Part shown: piece by piece, positions 10,909 to 22,223 of the stretch
Numbering within the stretch: the first letter of the stretch is position 1
How the letters are laid out: every line of letters starts with the position of its first letter
Assembly (NCBI GenBank): GCA_963377175.1
Contig: CAUJNA010003505.1
Span: 573,331-637,330 of the forward strand
Direction: 5' to 3'
DNA length: 64,000 nucleotides
Source: Effrenium voratum
Taxonomy: Eukaryota; Sar; Dinophyceae; Suessiales; Symbiodiniaceae
Program-made: the position numbers and the translations under genes
The notes under the pieces: generated by a model
Databases searched by the model: none
Seen by the model: only the letters and a program-made list of their open reading frames with translations
Told to the model about the DNA's origin: nothing

Positions 10909-11664
10909 CAGTTGGCCTTCTTTGGGGAGGGCCCAACATTTGGAGTCAGTTCTATATCTGCTGTTCGGGTCACCGGTTGCATTTGTTGCATTTGGGCCCT
11001 AGGCTCCCAATGCGGTGCCAGGTTGCAGATGGGGACATTTGCCTCATGGAAGCTGGGCTCACAGGCGCGCTGCTGGAGGCGGGCAAATCTTTCTCCCGAT
11101 TTGTCGGTCCCAGAGTCACTCAATGAAACTATAAAGGACTGCCCGAGCAAGAAACAGCTTCCGACTTTTGCTCTTGTTGCCCAGTGACCCGATGGTTTTT
11201 AGGCGGTTGTTCATGGGAAGTTGTAAATGCCCCTGGCTTTCGGGAAGTTGGACAACTTGTGGACACAGATAGCTTGTGCTTCCTGTTTGAAAATATGTCA
11301 GCAATCCCTCCATGTTTTTTCATGTCCCTCCCAAGTTTGATCTGGACCTGCTGGATATTTGGCCGCCTTACCATAGTCCTTATCAAACTCTGCAAAAGTT
11401 GCCAATGGGGGTTGTGGGCGCCCAAATGAGTCACCCAGCCACCAGGGACATCAGCTGAAAAACTGGCAGCTGAACCTTGGGGCACAGGTTAGCCTGGCTG
11501 CTGCCTTCACTCACATCATAAACTGATGCGCAAGTTCCCTTTTTGCCCTGTGATGCTTTCCAGAAAACCAGCAACCAGGGCAGATTGGGCGTTTTTGAAA
11601 CGATACATGAATCATCAGGCATCATGCAGCCAACCACGCAATTTTTAGGCTTCCCTACTGCGGA

Positions 11665-11770
11665 CTGCGGATGGACAAAATCCTGCACCACCTACCCTGG
11701 AAGGATGATTCAACTGATACCAACCAACAATGGCTTCAACCATTTCCAAAAGTGGTGCGAAATGGCTGCC
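11665..11770 (+). repeat. Copy 1 of a three-copy ~100-bp family
   Basis: The stretch from ATCCTGCACC to AAGTGGTGCGAAATGG is related along its length to 48780-48885 and 62195-62300. The tail AAGTGGTGCGA is identical in all three. See findings. Confidence 0.6.
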
Positions 11771-11814
11771 AGGTCCGCCAGTCTTGAGACGAAGCCTACC
11801 TCAAAACGCTACAG

Positions 11815-11962
11815 GTGGGTGCCCTTCGGGAGCACGAGCTCCTGGGCGCCCTGGGCCTCGGCTTCGCGCGGTATTTGGCCCCAGAGGCCGGGCCCAGGGT
11901 TTGGGTGGGCGGTTGGAGGGGAAGCCAAGAGGACTCCCGGTCCCGGGTGGGAGCACTTGGGG
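11815..11962 (+). CDS. Internal exon, unknown protein
   Basis: Acceptor ACGCTACAG and donor CTTGGG followed by GTAAATCC bound 49 codons in one frame. The sequence contains ALREHELLGALGLGFARYL and then APEAGPRVWVGGWRG. The R-E-x-x-L-x-x-L...R-Y spacing resembles helix C to strand 4 of a protein kinase, and a kinase exon lies 1.1 kb downstream, so it could be the same gene. The nucleotide-binding lysine is not visible here. The intron starts with a 22-base stretch shared with 31428-31449. Confidence 0.45.
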
Positions 11963-12531
11963 GTAAATCCAGGCACTTCTGTGATACAAGGGAATCTCTC
12001 CCCCTTTATATGGAGGGTTACGTGCTTCCTGAGACTTTATAGTTTTTGGGACCATGTTGGTGGCAATGGGGAAGTTTGAGTTGGGCCATCCGCTCGAGAA
12101 GTGAGACCAAGAGGACCACTTGGGCTGCCCAGCTCAAAAGCAGGGTTGGTGGCGGAACAATTGCGCTGTCCGGAGTCAATCTGCAAAGTCTTTGGGCCAA
12201 ATGCCGCGGGTTTCCCTTGTCATAGTGATGTCCCACTGTGTGTCACGGGCTAGGGTCAGGGATCCCCGCATCGATGAAAGCCCAGAAGGGTGGCTCATTC
12301 CCCGCGCTTTTGGACAACTGTTGGGAAGCCCAATTGGGTGGCAGACAACAAGTTCAGACTCGATCGGGCCAATCCACTCAAGGATTGCGCTAAAGTGCAG
12401 TGTTGGAGGCTCAGGAACAACACATAACAACTACGTAGAAGATGTTCCAAGAATGAACACAAAAAAACACTGAGTGAGTGTTTACCACTTGCGTTCGCCT
12501 CTCGTGAATGCCGTGTACACCTGTTGGGCAG

Positions 12532-12614
12532 ACAAAGAGACCCACCTGTGGCGGCGATTGTTTGTCAAAATTGCTGCCGAAGGCTTGGAAAGCCTTTGGC
12601 AGCAGGGCTTGCAG
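12532..12614 (+). CDS. Internal exon, possible kinase helix E
   Basis: After acceptor CTGTTGGGCAG the frame reads KETHLWRRLFVKIAAEGLES and then LWQQGLQ. This fits the kinase pattern L-F-x-x-I-x-x-G-L-x-x-L-x-x-x-G that precedes the catalytic loop. The usual L-H is replaced by L-W, and the H-R-D exon that should follow was not found. The donor would be GA (TTGCAG then GAGCC) or GC, four residues earlier. It lies between the exons at 11815 and 13066, all on plus. Confidence 0.4.
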
Positions 12615-13065
12615 GAGCCTTGCTAGGGGCTACCGGCCACGCCTTCTTCATGTGTTTTGATCTGCGTTGTTAAGCTTTGATTCGCTGAACGCAGGGCCTA
12701 TAGATACTCTATCATACTTGACTGCTATGCAAGAAATCACTGTGCGCAAAGGTATTTCATGAGAATGGCCCGGCATTTGTTCATTTGCTGCATGTGTTCA
12801 CTGCTGCCCAGTGGTTAAACTCCTGCTCGGGGAGTCGTAGACCAGTGTGAAGACAATATTCCAAATGCCTCACATGCCTTTGCCATTCTGCTCGTTTCCC
12901 ACACACGTAGAGGTATTTTGTTCGGATGTTTCTTCTCTAGGTTTGGGCACAAATGGTTCAAACAACCAGGCACCGACTCTTTTGCGGGGAAGTTAGGAGG
13001 AGGGCCCCCGTTTCAGACCGCCCCTGTTCCTTGAGCAGTCAGTTCCCGTCCTCTCCCGGCTTCAG

Positions 13066-13162
13066 GGCTGGCACGCGCGCCCTCCGCGGGGCGCCAAAGC
13101 GGATATCTTCAGCTTGGGCTTGATCCTGATGGAGGCAGAGCGGCGCATGGAGCAGCCAGCGG
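13066..13162 (+). CDS. Protein kinase fragment (subdomain IX)
   Basis: Acceptor CCCGGCTTCAG and a GT donor after GCCAGCGG bound 32 codons. The core AKADIFSLGLILMEAE matches the kinase subdomain IX signature D-I-F/W-S-L-G-x-I-L-x-E, in the form typical of eIF2-alpha-kinase-like and related Ser/Thr kinases. The Asp (in ADIF) is the conserved residue that stabilises the catalytic loop. The rest of the domain must be on other exons; candidates are 11815-11962 and 12532-12614 upstream. A possible C-lobe end is the frame around 16755-16850 (ELPEVARRAIESCRDLESND). Substrate and subgroup cannot be told. Confidence 0.6.
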
Positions 13163-14252
13163 GTTGGCCCCAAACAAAGCTGGGTGTGGCCCAAGAAAGG
13201 ATGACCAATTTTTGAAGAGGGGTCCTTGTGAAACTCCCAAGTTAGCGGACGAAAAGGAGTTGGTCCAAACTCCACGATCATGCAAGGGGCGAACTGATTA
13301 CTTCTATAATCAAGGCCTGACCTTTCATGTTTGCTGTTGTCTTATGATGGCTGAGAGTAAAACTGTGATTTGTTCATGTCGGGGCCTGACACTTCTCCTC
13401 GGCATAAATAAGAATGGGCATCTTGTTATTTGCGCGTGGATTGCCTTCTGGGGCATCCTTTGGGCAAAAAGACAATTGTCACCTTTCAAGAGTCCTGTCA
13501 GAAAGCTCGGTTATGGTCAGACAAACAGCATTTTTGACACACAAAGCAGCAAAAACAGGCAAGCTGAAATGGGCCCATACACAGGAAATGGTAGTACTGG
13601 TGAGCCGGTGAGCCGCTAACAGGCAGTGTGTTGAAAGGAAAGTATTACTCCAAGAAGGCAGATTCATGCGGGGGGTTGATTGAGTAGGTGTGCGCGTGTG
13701 GTGATATAGCCGTACGAAAAAGGGAAGAAGCAGGGCTCCCCTTGAATCTAAATTATGGTAGGTGTTCGTAGATGTTCTTTTGGGGTACCCCTGAAACCCA
13801 GCACCTTTGAGTCCTTCCCAAGCTGCTTTGAGCGCCAGCTGGTGGCCGAAGATGTTGCACTCCTTTTGGCTAGTTCTAGGGGTAGCTTCCCCATTCTTTC
13901 CAGACCACCAAAAACGGCCAGTTGCGATCAACTTGTGGTGGACCATGGTTCTCTTCACGAACCGGCCATGCCCCCTAAGTTTGCGGTGGCTTTCTCGAAC
14001 GAAGGATCCTTGGAAGAATGGGACGGCGCAGGTTCTGGCCAATCTGACACGGCGCAGGTTTTGGCTGGCTCCAGGCCCAACCCAGAGTGCAAGAGCCTGC
14101 AGCAGCTGTCGGCCACTGGGCTCGGATTGAGATCTCAAAACGACTGGGGTCTCCTCCGAAAATATGGTGCACTTGAAGGTTTAAACATGAAGCAGAATCT
14201 GAACATATTTTGTGTGCCTTGGGGTTGGGACTGGGTTGGAGAAACCCGCTAG

Positions 14253-14412
14253 AGACCCCTTGAACGAGCGGACGCAGCGACGCAACGTGCTCCGCGACCT
14301 CCTCTGCTACGGGTCTGACCGGTCTGACCTGCAACCGGAGAAAGAAAAGCCCGGCCTCCTCTTGCCCCTGCGCCTCGACAGCAGCAACGCCTGGCCACCC
14401 GGCGACATTTAG
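14253..14412 (+). CDS. Candidate C-terminal exon, unknown protein
   Basis: The frame after CCCGCTAG contains RRNVLRDLLCYGSDRSDLQ, then PEKEKPGLLLPLRLDSSN, and stops at TAG 14410-14412. Third positions are mostly G/C and lysines are AAA and AAG. The minus strand is also open for 234 codons across this GC-rich island (14249-14953), but its composition there is Gly/Arg/Ala-rich and looks like a shadow. Function unknown. Confidence 0.4.
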
Positions 14413-14469
14413 CTGCCTTTCTTGTCTGGCTCGTCTTGACCTGGCCGTCACGGCCACTCAGCGCGGCCA

Positions 14470-14725
14470 GCCATACTGCCCCAAAACGCCGCCTCGGCAC
14501 GGCCGCTTGCGCCCAAGGTGTCCAGTTCCTTTCCTTCGAGGGTACTCCCCGGGAGCCGTGTGTCCCATGCGGTTGCCGTCCGCTCCGATGAGCCCAGCCT
14601 GCACTTTGAGCTGCAGGAGCTCTGTGCGTTGGGCGCGCAGCGCCGCCTTTCGGCGCCGAACCGAAGCCTGGGCGCAGTATACAGACTGCCGCTTCCCCGA
14701 TATGTCTGCCTCCGTGCGGCTTGCG
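14470..14725 (+). CDS. Candidate exon, unknown protein
   Basis: One frame runs VSHAVAVRSDEPSLHFELQE, then LCALGAQRRLSAPNRSLG and VYRLPLPRYVCLRAACG, ending at a GT donor (GCTTGCG then GTGACA). If that donor is not used the frame stops at 14755-14757. Its 5' end is unclear. No family recognised. Orientation agrees with the neighbouring exon at 14253. Confidence 0.4.
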
Positions 14726-15765
14726 GTGACATGGTTTTCCAGCCTCGGGGTTTTTAGTCTCCTTAGGCGCTATCACTAGACTTAAGTCAGCTGATTGGCT
14801 GTTCTGCCCTTTTCGGCTTTTGTCATTTTCCCTTCCCGGCGAAGAGTTTGTTGTTTGATACAGGGGCAGGTGCTGCTCTTCAATGGCAATGGGTTCCTTC
14901 TGGGTCTGGCAAGTGACCAGATCCCAGTGGGAAGATTTTTCACCAGGTGGCAACTAACCACATTTGGACCACTTGGAGCCGAGGTCCCCGGACCCCCGCC
15001 CTTAGGTCGTTTCAGCTTCACCCCTGGTTTTTGCCGGTGGTTTGGAGCTTAGCTATGTCGCAACAAATCCAGTGTGAAACTTCGTATGGCATACTGCCTC
15101 CAAAAGCGTCCAATTCAAACTACCAATCTCAAATCCCAAATGAATGTGAGATGGACGCCATTAGGCCCCATACCTCGAAGAACACCCCCCCCTTTTCCAA
15201 GTCCAAGGAGCTTCCACGCTATCCCGACAAAACAAGGGCAAGTGGAATACTAGGCTCGGTACCTTGGATGCATAGACTTAGACTGGGTCAACAGAGCATG
15301 TTGAGTCGGTGGTTTCCCTGCACGCCCTAGGTGTTGCATGTTCTAGGTGGGGTAAACCACAGAGCAGATTAAGATGTCTTACTTTACTGGACCCCTCTGG
15401 GTATCCTCTTCCGCCCAAGGCCAAGCTCCTTCCCAAGCGCGGGTGCTGGCAGCCGCAAGCCTTGGCCTCGTTCCGTGGACCTTTGGTTGGGTATTTGTGG
15501 GGTTCCCCATCTACCCTCTACAAGAACCAGGAGTTCAAATCTAAAAAAAAAGCAATCCAAACCACCAATCAAGCGAGCTTCCTCGAAGGCAGGGTGCAGG
15601 GGGGTTTGGTAGCTTTCTACCTGGTTTCATGGGCGACGGGTTTTCAAGCAACACAACTCTGTTTTTGATACCATACACGAACGAGTAGGAACGTGGTGAT
15701 TTACGAATAATATGAGCAAGCTGTGGACAGTTTGCCTCTCAAAGGGGATTTAAACAAAGGAATTA

Positions 15766-16902
15766 TTGACAGCCCCATATCAGAGTTTACTGAAAGGTTT
15801 ACACTTGGCATGTTTGGCAGCGGCCACACTCCTCTCCACTCCTCGAATTCTACCTTCTGGTCCCTTTTTGTGGAGCAAAGGCTCTCAAAAGGTGCTTCTG
15901 AAAGGCGAGGAACCTGCAAACATAGAGCAACATCAAAAAGGCCCATCACAAGCAGCTGGCGAGAGTGGCGAAATATCAAGTGATCTGTGGTTTGGAACCA
16001 AGATATTGTGCCTGTACGTGGGACAGATGAGCAAGAAACAGACAGGTCAAGCCGTTTCACTCCAACTATGTGACCCCCAAAAAAGGGCAGTTTGGCTCAC
16101 CACCTGTGCGAGAAACGCGGTCGTCTTCGAGATCCGGGATGGTCATCACTGGTTGCAAAAAGAAATGTGTTTTTCTGCTTCTTTTCCCATGGCCAATGTG
16201 CATTTTGCAAGGGGACCCGTGGCGACCACGAATTACAAGTGGGCATTGGCCCTGGGTATTCACACTGCCCCGGCACGCCTAGATTTGGAAGGACCAACTT
16301 GTTTTAAGCAAAATGTTAACCCCGGATTAATCAACCTGCCAGATGTGCGTAATCAATGTGTGATTCATGAACTGGGTGTGGCTCAAAATTCAGGACATTT
16401 CAGGACCCTGAACAAACGGTACATGTTGTTTTGTTCTACAAGCGCCAACTTGGTGCCCATCCCCCTCAGGGCTGTCAAATGGGCCCAACACGCAACCCAA
16501 AGGGGGTCACTTAACAAAGCATTTGATCAACCAAGAGTTCATCAATCCACTGAGTTTTCATTTGAAACTGACCCACGGGTATGTGCAAAGCATGTGGGGG
16601 GGGGGGGGGGGGCGGGGGTACCCACAAAGAAAAGTTTTTTCCACTTGCTTTCCCTTGAACCACAACACAGAGGGTCAAACAGCATCCACAAAACGCAAAC
16701 ATCACACCCATGTATAGCCACTACTTCTGCGCATGTCCATGCGGCTTCCCAGGTCCGGTGCTCTGAGCTGCCGGAGGTTGCCCGCCGTGCCATCGAGTCC
16801 TGCCGGGACCTTGAATCAAATGATCCGCGCTTCGGAGTGTCGGCTTTTGACGTTTCTGGAGATTCAGAAGATCATTACCAGGATTTGTATCCTCTTGGAT
16901 GA
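15766..16902 (+). other. Longest uninterrupted frame (378 codons), status unclear
   Basis: A frame this long is unexpected by chance, but it does not look like one gene. It passes through a G-run (16597-16612, read as Gly) and through intron-type element sequence (GGGTGTGGCTCAAAATT at 16374). Codon choice changes along it. Parts are plausible exons: ARNAVVFEIRDGHHWLQKE near 16110, and after acceptor GGCTTCCCAG, RCSELPEVARRAIESCRD near 16755. I treat it as a run of exon and intron with few stops. Confidence 0.3.
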
Positions 16903-16999
16903 TCATCTTTGGGGAAACCATGGAAACCCACGTCTTTGGCCAATCTACTCCTGCAGCGAGGAAGGGTTCGCTGGTTTGAAGGTTTGATGACTCGGCTTT

Positions 17000-17900
17000 T
17001 CTTGGCTTGGCCTGCTGTTGGTTCTTAGTCGATGGAATCTTAGTGCTTGTTGCTTTGGTGGCATGAGATGCTGATTCTGTCTTGCGAGCTTACCCTGGTG
17101 TGGCTTGTTGTGCTTAGTTGGGGTTGCTGGGAGAGTTGATGGTTTGATGGCTTGATTCTTTTTGTTCAGATGGTGTTGTGGTTTGACGTGTTATTGTATT
17201 CTGTGCTTGTCAATTGGTTTGGTCTGATAAGAGTTGGTTTGCTGGGCATAGTTGGCGTAATGTGCTGATGGTTTGTTGGTTTTAGTTGGTTTAGTGTGTT
17301 GATGCCTCGGTAGTTGTTCGTGGGTTGGGTTTGAAGATTCGACTTGTTGATGGCTTGCTGGTGTTTGTAGCACAACTTGATGTGAGGGCTTGATTATCAG
17401 GTATGTGGGGAGTGTTACTCTCATTCAGTTGATGCGGTGACGTCCTGTGTGGTGTTTTGTTTCTTCTTTGCAATAACAAATTTGTTGTTGTGTGTGTGTG
17501 TGCGCGTTGGTTGGTATAATGATTTGGTGGTTTGTGGGGGGGGGGGGGTGTTGATTTCAGATTTATGGTTATTATGTGTCTGATGGTCTTGGAGAGTTTG
17601 TTGGCTGTTGTTAGCTAGTACGTGCTTGATGTGATTCGAGCGTCAGTGAGAGTGTTTGTGTTGATTGTGTTAATGGTCGTGTTGAACGTTAGATGATTGC
17701 ACGATTGATAATTTGTGTTTGTGTGATGTTATTTAATTGCCAGTCCTATGGTGCGGTATGTTGGCGTTGCGTGCGTAGTTGGTTCGATGGTTTGTTGGTT
17801 TGCCCGAGTTTGTTTGCTTGTTTAGTTTGTTGGCAAAAAGGTGTGTGTTGCTGTGGTCAGTTCTTGCTTCTTCTTTTTTTGTCGTGTGTGTGTGTTTGGT
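17000..17900. repeat. Strand-asymmetric G/T-rich tract
   Basis: About 900 bp with very few C and A runs on plus (TTGGTTTGTTGGTTTTAG-like text), plus a G-run at 17537-17548 and short GT runs. The minus-strand frames rich in Asn, Gln, Thr and Pro are composition artefacts. No gene seen. Confidence 0.7.
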
Positions 17901-18510
17901 TTTGTTTGGTTCAGGTGGTGCCTACAACAGCCACAAGTTGCACATCACAACATGCCTCGCCTGTCGAGTGGAACCCGCAAGGGAACGATTGTTGTGGTGC
18001 TTGAAGTTTGAGAAGCTACCTTTCCTTGGTGCTCAATATACCTATTGCATGTACTGTTGTTCCAGAAAACTAGGAGGACCTGCATTTGTTGCATGCTTCC
18101 AGAACCCAATGAGCTTTGGAGGTTTTTTTAGGATTCAGGCGTTTTGGGCTCCATGCATTTTCGGGATGTTGCAACATGACCCATTCCCAATTCTCTGTTA
18201 AGTACGAGCACGCATCAACAGATGTGAAGTCTCAGATTCGCGTCTCTCATATTGAATCTGCAGAATCCAAGCTTGCAGGGAAAGAACTGGGACCAACACC
18301 TGGATGTTTAGTAGTTCAATTTTGCCTGTGTGGAAGAACCGTGGCATGAATCCAGGGACCAATTTTCAATCAAGCGCCAGACTCTGGACTTGATGATAAG
18401 AGTATTGTTGGTGGGGAACGTGTTCTTTTTTGGGCCTGCGAAACATTGCCATGCCTTGTGAAGCCTTTGTCTTTTGTCTTCTTTGTTCACCGGTTTTCCC
18501 TTTGTAGCAG

Positions 18511-19350
18511 CCAGTAATCTTTGTGTGTCGGAGCCGTGTGGCACTCGAATCGCAGTCGTCGCAAGGCTTCCACCAAGACCCGGAGATGCGGCCTTCGGCG
18601 CAGGCGAGTTGGCCGAGCGCCTTGCGTCCTATGTCCTTTTGGCTCTTTGGAGGGTCCCTTTAAGTTCAACCAAAGGGGCGGCACATCTTCCGTGGAAATT
18701 GAGTGCAGAGTTATATCTCTTGAGGCAAGGCATCCCACCAGTTTGGGAGGGTTGCGGGCGTTTAGCAAAGGTCAGGCTGAGACAAAGTGAACGCGGTTTG
18801 CCTGTTGATCCACGTGGCGGTTCAATAGACACAGCAAAACCCTTTCCAGCCAGTTTTGGGATCCAGGTTTGCGGTTTGAGCCGCTTGGTTGAGCAGACAC
18901 TTGTTCAACTGGCGTTTGAAGGTCACCAAAGGAAGCCAACCAGTGTGGGAGTCACCACATGTTTGTTTCACAAACGGAAAACTACAGGAAGGGGGGAGGG
19001 TTGTTACCTTGGATATGCACATTCCCTTCATATGAATGCCGGAGTGGCAGTCAGTGGTAGTCAGAGCCAAAAAGCTTGAGGTCATGGGAGTCATGTCCTG
19101 TTTCATGCACGTGTTTTTTTTGGACGTGCAGTTGCTTGGGCTTTTGCTTCCTCGTGGCTTTGTGGTTGTCATGCTTCGCCAGAGGGATTGACAAGCAGGA
19201 TGCGCGGCTTTCTTCCGACCTTTTGGGGAGCCATGCTTTCACTTTGTACTGCCTTTGTTCCGCTCGGGATGCGAACGGGTTCGTTGTTGGGGCTGCCAGC
19301 TTCGATGTTGCTCGTTGCGAAGGGGCCAGTTTGCTTGTGATCATAGCCAG
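18511..19350 (+). CDS. Three-exon fragment of an unknown gene
   Basis: Exons 18511-18632, 18867-18921 and 19185-19350 join in phase by two GT-AG introns (18633-18866 and 18922-19184). Exon 1 contains TRIAVVARLPPRPGDAAF and GELAERLASY. Exon 2 is VCGLSRLVEQTLVQLAFE. Exon 3 contains DKQDARLSSDLLGSHAF and VVGAASFDVARCEGASLLV, ending in a hydrophobic strand (LLVIIA). Both introns start with the recurrent motif (GTCCTTTTGG and GTCACCAAAGG). Third positions favour G/C. The alternating helix and strand pattern suggests a soluble alpha/beta protein; no family recognised. Exons before and after are missing or uncertain. Confidence 0.55.
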
Positions 19351-19791
19351 GAGTACTGTGCTACCAAAAGCTTCCCTTACTCTTTCACTTGCGTTTTAGT
19401 GAAGCCTCGGAGGACTAAATCAACCAAGTGTGAGATCATAGGCCTGCGGTTGCACGGGATTTAGGGCACACAGCCACCCAACCTGCAAACTGCTCGTGCC
19501 GTGCCCATGTGCAGTGCGTTTTAGGTTAATTAGTTTGGACTTCGTTGGTTCTTACGGACACGCCCATGGTCACGCCCCAGTTCAACCTGAGCCATCTGGC
19601 CCGTGAATATTGGGGGGGAGGGGCCACCGTGGTTACACTGATACATCCCTGAATTGTTTTTGATCCCAGGGAATCTTTGATCCAACTTGGAAACAGCCCC
19701 CCATACAATCTTCTGGGATGGACATGCGCTTTGTTGGTGGGTTCCTTCCCTCAAAATATCACATTGCACTCTCGTTTTTGCGCCTCTCCAG

Positions 19792-19959
19792 TGTGCGAAT
19801 TGGGTTTTGGGCCCCTCGGTGAGCCTCGGTGTCACAGAAGCGGGGATGTTCCTCCAGTGGGTTGCTCTTGTTCCGGTCGTTTTTTGGCGCGCCACAAAGG
19901 CTCTTCAGCTCTTGCCCTTTCCTTCTGGCAAACCAGTTGCAAGTCAATCCTGTGGAGAC
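19792..19959 (+). CDS. Internal exon, hydrophobic segment
   Basis: Fifty-six codons between acceptor CGCCTCTCCAG and a GT donor (GGAGAC then GTGGGT). It starts CANWVLGPSVSLGVTEAG and runs on into MFLQWVALVPVVFW, a likely membrane helix, then RATKALQLLPFPSGK. It may continue the gene at 18511-19350, but the phase of the join could not be fixed. Confidence 0.45.
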
Positions 19960-20718
19960 GTGGGTTGCTTATTTTTCCTAGTTTTGGAGGGTTTACCTGA
20001 AATCAACTATCCAAACACATGGTCCCTTGTCCAAAAAATCATCTCTACCAGCTGGTTTGGAGGATCCCTTGAAAGAAGTTGGTTTTGGGATGCTTTAACA
20101 GCCTTGAAATCCATCAGGAATCAATGCTTCCCTTTTCTACCCCTTTTTGGGACTCCGGCGTCAGGAGCTTCTCTTTAGCCTCGCAGCTCCGGAGGAGCAG
20201 GGCTGAAAGCGATTTTGGTGGTTGGACTGGTGGCGTGTGGCTGAAGGGCGGTCGAGTGATTGGTTGGTGGATTGCTGAGTGGTTGTGGTGGTTGTTTTTC
20301 TTTTGTGCAAGCACACTGAAAACACACCTTGTTTTTCCCCGGATGCGTAGCTGACAGCTACAGGTGTCTCGAGAATGTGTCTATGTGCTCAACATGTTGG
20401 GACTTAGAAAGGTGCTGGGTGGCAGTAGGGAGGGTGCTGGTACGCAGGCTGGCGTAGAGTGTCATCAGGCCCCTGTTGCTGTTGCAGTGTTCCGTTGACG
20501 TTGCCGAGTGCTGCTGTTCCACGGTGCTACTGCTGTTTGCTGCTGTTGGAGGGTGCTACAGAGCAGGTTCTGTGTTAGACTGGCTTACATCAGCAGCCAC
20601 ACTCATGAAGCACCGTCTTTGGGATATCCAAATTTGCCATTTGCATTTGGGGTCAATGGAGATGTATATGAGGCCTCATATATTTGGGGTCCACTGGGTT
20701 TGAGACAAATCTTGCTTT

Positions 20719-20748
20719 CTCTCTCTCTCTCTCTATATATATATATCG
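20719..20748. repeat. (CT)n(AT)n microsatellite
   Basis: CTCTCT run passing directly into ATATAT. Frames through it are artefacts. Confidence 0.95.
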
Positions 20749-20790
20749 AAATAAGGGGGACCAAACGGTTGTGGTGTGTGAAGCAGGGTT

Positions 20791-20890
20791 CCATTTTGGT
20801 ACCTGTTGTTGACCCACAGCCATAGGGTTTTATACCAGTAAATGTCCAACTAATAGATCCATTTTGGGTCCGAGTCAAGGTAAGGAGACC
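20791..20890 (+). repeat. Dispersed intron-type element, end motif
   Basis: CCATTTTGGTACCTGTTG followed by TTGACCCACAGCC at 20791-20820 matches the minus-strand copy at 10053-10081 almost base for base. A second CCATTTTGGGTCCGAGTCAA lies at 20861. Followed by T9G7 at 20913-20928. Confidence 0.5.
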
Positions 20891-21482
20891 GCACACATTG
20901 TTTGTTTTTGTATTTTTTTTTGGGGGGGTTGCCCTATCAGCTATAGAGTTTCAAGAAAGCACACACGTTGGTTTCCCTTGAAGCAAGGTGAGTAGGGTGC
21001 CTTGGGCTCAGGAGGGAATTGCCATCTCGAAGCGGCGAACTGAGTGAGCCGGAGATCGGCCAACTGGGCACATGCGCAGCACCCAAAGCCAACTCCCAAA
21101 ATGGCCATTTGGTAGGTGGTTCCTACCTGGTGTCATGGGGTGAAAAATGCGACCAAGTCGCTGGGTGTTTGGGCGCTGCTCAGGTGTCAAAATGGAGCTG
21201 GATCGTTTTGGGAGGAGGGATGCGCTGTTCAAGGGAAGCAACATGTAAGACATTTTTGAATTCGGACTCCTAGTTCAACGAAACCAACAAGACATGTGGG
21301 ACTTGTGGTATTTGGATCTGTAGTTTGACTTCCGATTTGGAGCTTGGCGAAAAGGGTGGTTCCCCGAGTGTGTTTGTAGATGAAGAGGCTCACTGACTGC
21401 TTTGCTTAGACCCACAGGTCAGCTGGCAGGGTTAGGCGGATTCACAGGTTACCTGTGCCGCGGATATTGGCCGAGGGTGCAG

Positions 21483-21713
21483 CTTGCTACGATCGCTTGC
21501 CTACAGGGGTGGAAGCTGTGGAGGCCACCCAAGCTGAGGAGCAAGCTGCCAAGCGGCGGCTCGCTTACAACAGCAGTCTTGGATGGGACTGCCACGAACA
21601 ATTCGGAGCAATTCTACTCAGATCAAAGTGCCGAGCTTTTCTTCAATGGGTGTCAGTCTCAAGCCCAGCAAGATTAGATAGTACAGAGGTACATGCATGC
21701 GCCTTCCTCTTGG
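21483..21713 (+). CDS. Internal exon, unknown protein, about 76 codons
   Basis: One frame runs from an acceptor at GAGGGTGCAG to a donor at CTCTTGG followed by GTCCCTTTGTTTTCC, the recurrent intron start. It reads CYDRLPTGVEAVEATQAEEQ, then AAKRRLAYNSSLGWDCHEQ and FGAILLRSKCRAFLQWV. The Ala/Glu-rich first half is helical and the second half mixed. A second possible acceptor (CCTACAG at 21511) would shorten it. No family recognised. Confidence 0.5.
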
Positions 21714-22223
21714 GTCCCTTTGTTTTCCAAAAAAAGTTGAAAGGCAAACCCTGGCGTTCCCTGGCTTGGTGAGTTCCTGAAGACGTCCTGGACTTTGATG
21801 GGAAGACTCTTTTAGTAATGGACACAAAGTGTGGACTGCCGCCGATCCACTCAGCTGAGCCTTTAGTACTCAAACGGACACCTCAATGGTCCCGAATTTA
21901 GGAAGTGCCGCATTGGTGAGCGCTCAGCTTAGCACCCTGGCAAAGGCTTATGTTGTTGAATATCTTCTTTCGACCCACGCAGGTGTAGCATTTTTGTGAG
22001 AAGCTGTCTACTGTTTTGAGGATCCCTGTGAGCTGTTGCTTGAAGTTGCAAGGTGAAGTGTGCAGCGCCCATCCGATTTAGTAGGACTCAAAGTCAACTT
22101 CTCAGAGTCTGGGGTCTTCTCCAATAATACTGGTATATTTTAGGGGGCTAAAATTGAACCAGCAGTCTTAACTGTCTTTTGTGTACCCCAAGTCTGCCTC
22201 CTTGAACTTGGCCCCCACAGAAC

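Noticed and set aside
10299..11150. 283-codon minus-strand frame as a single gene
   Set aside because: It spans GC-rich and intron-like parts with changing codon use, and the plus strand gives a better coding pattern at 10780-10908.
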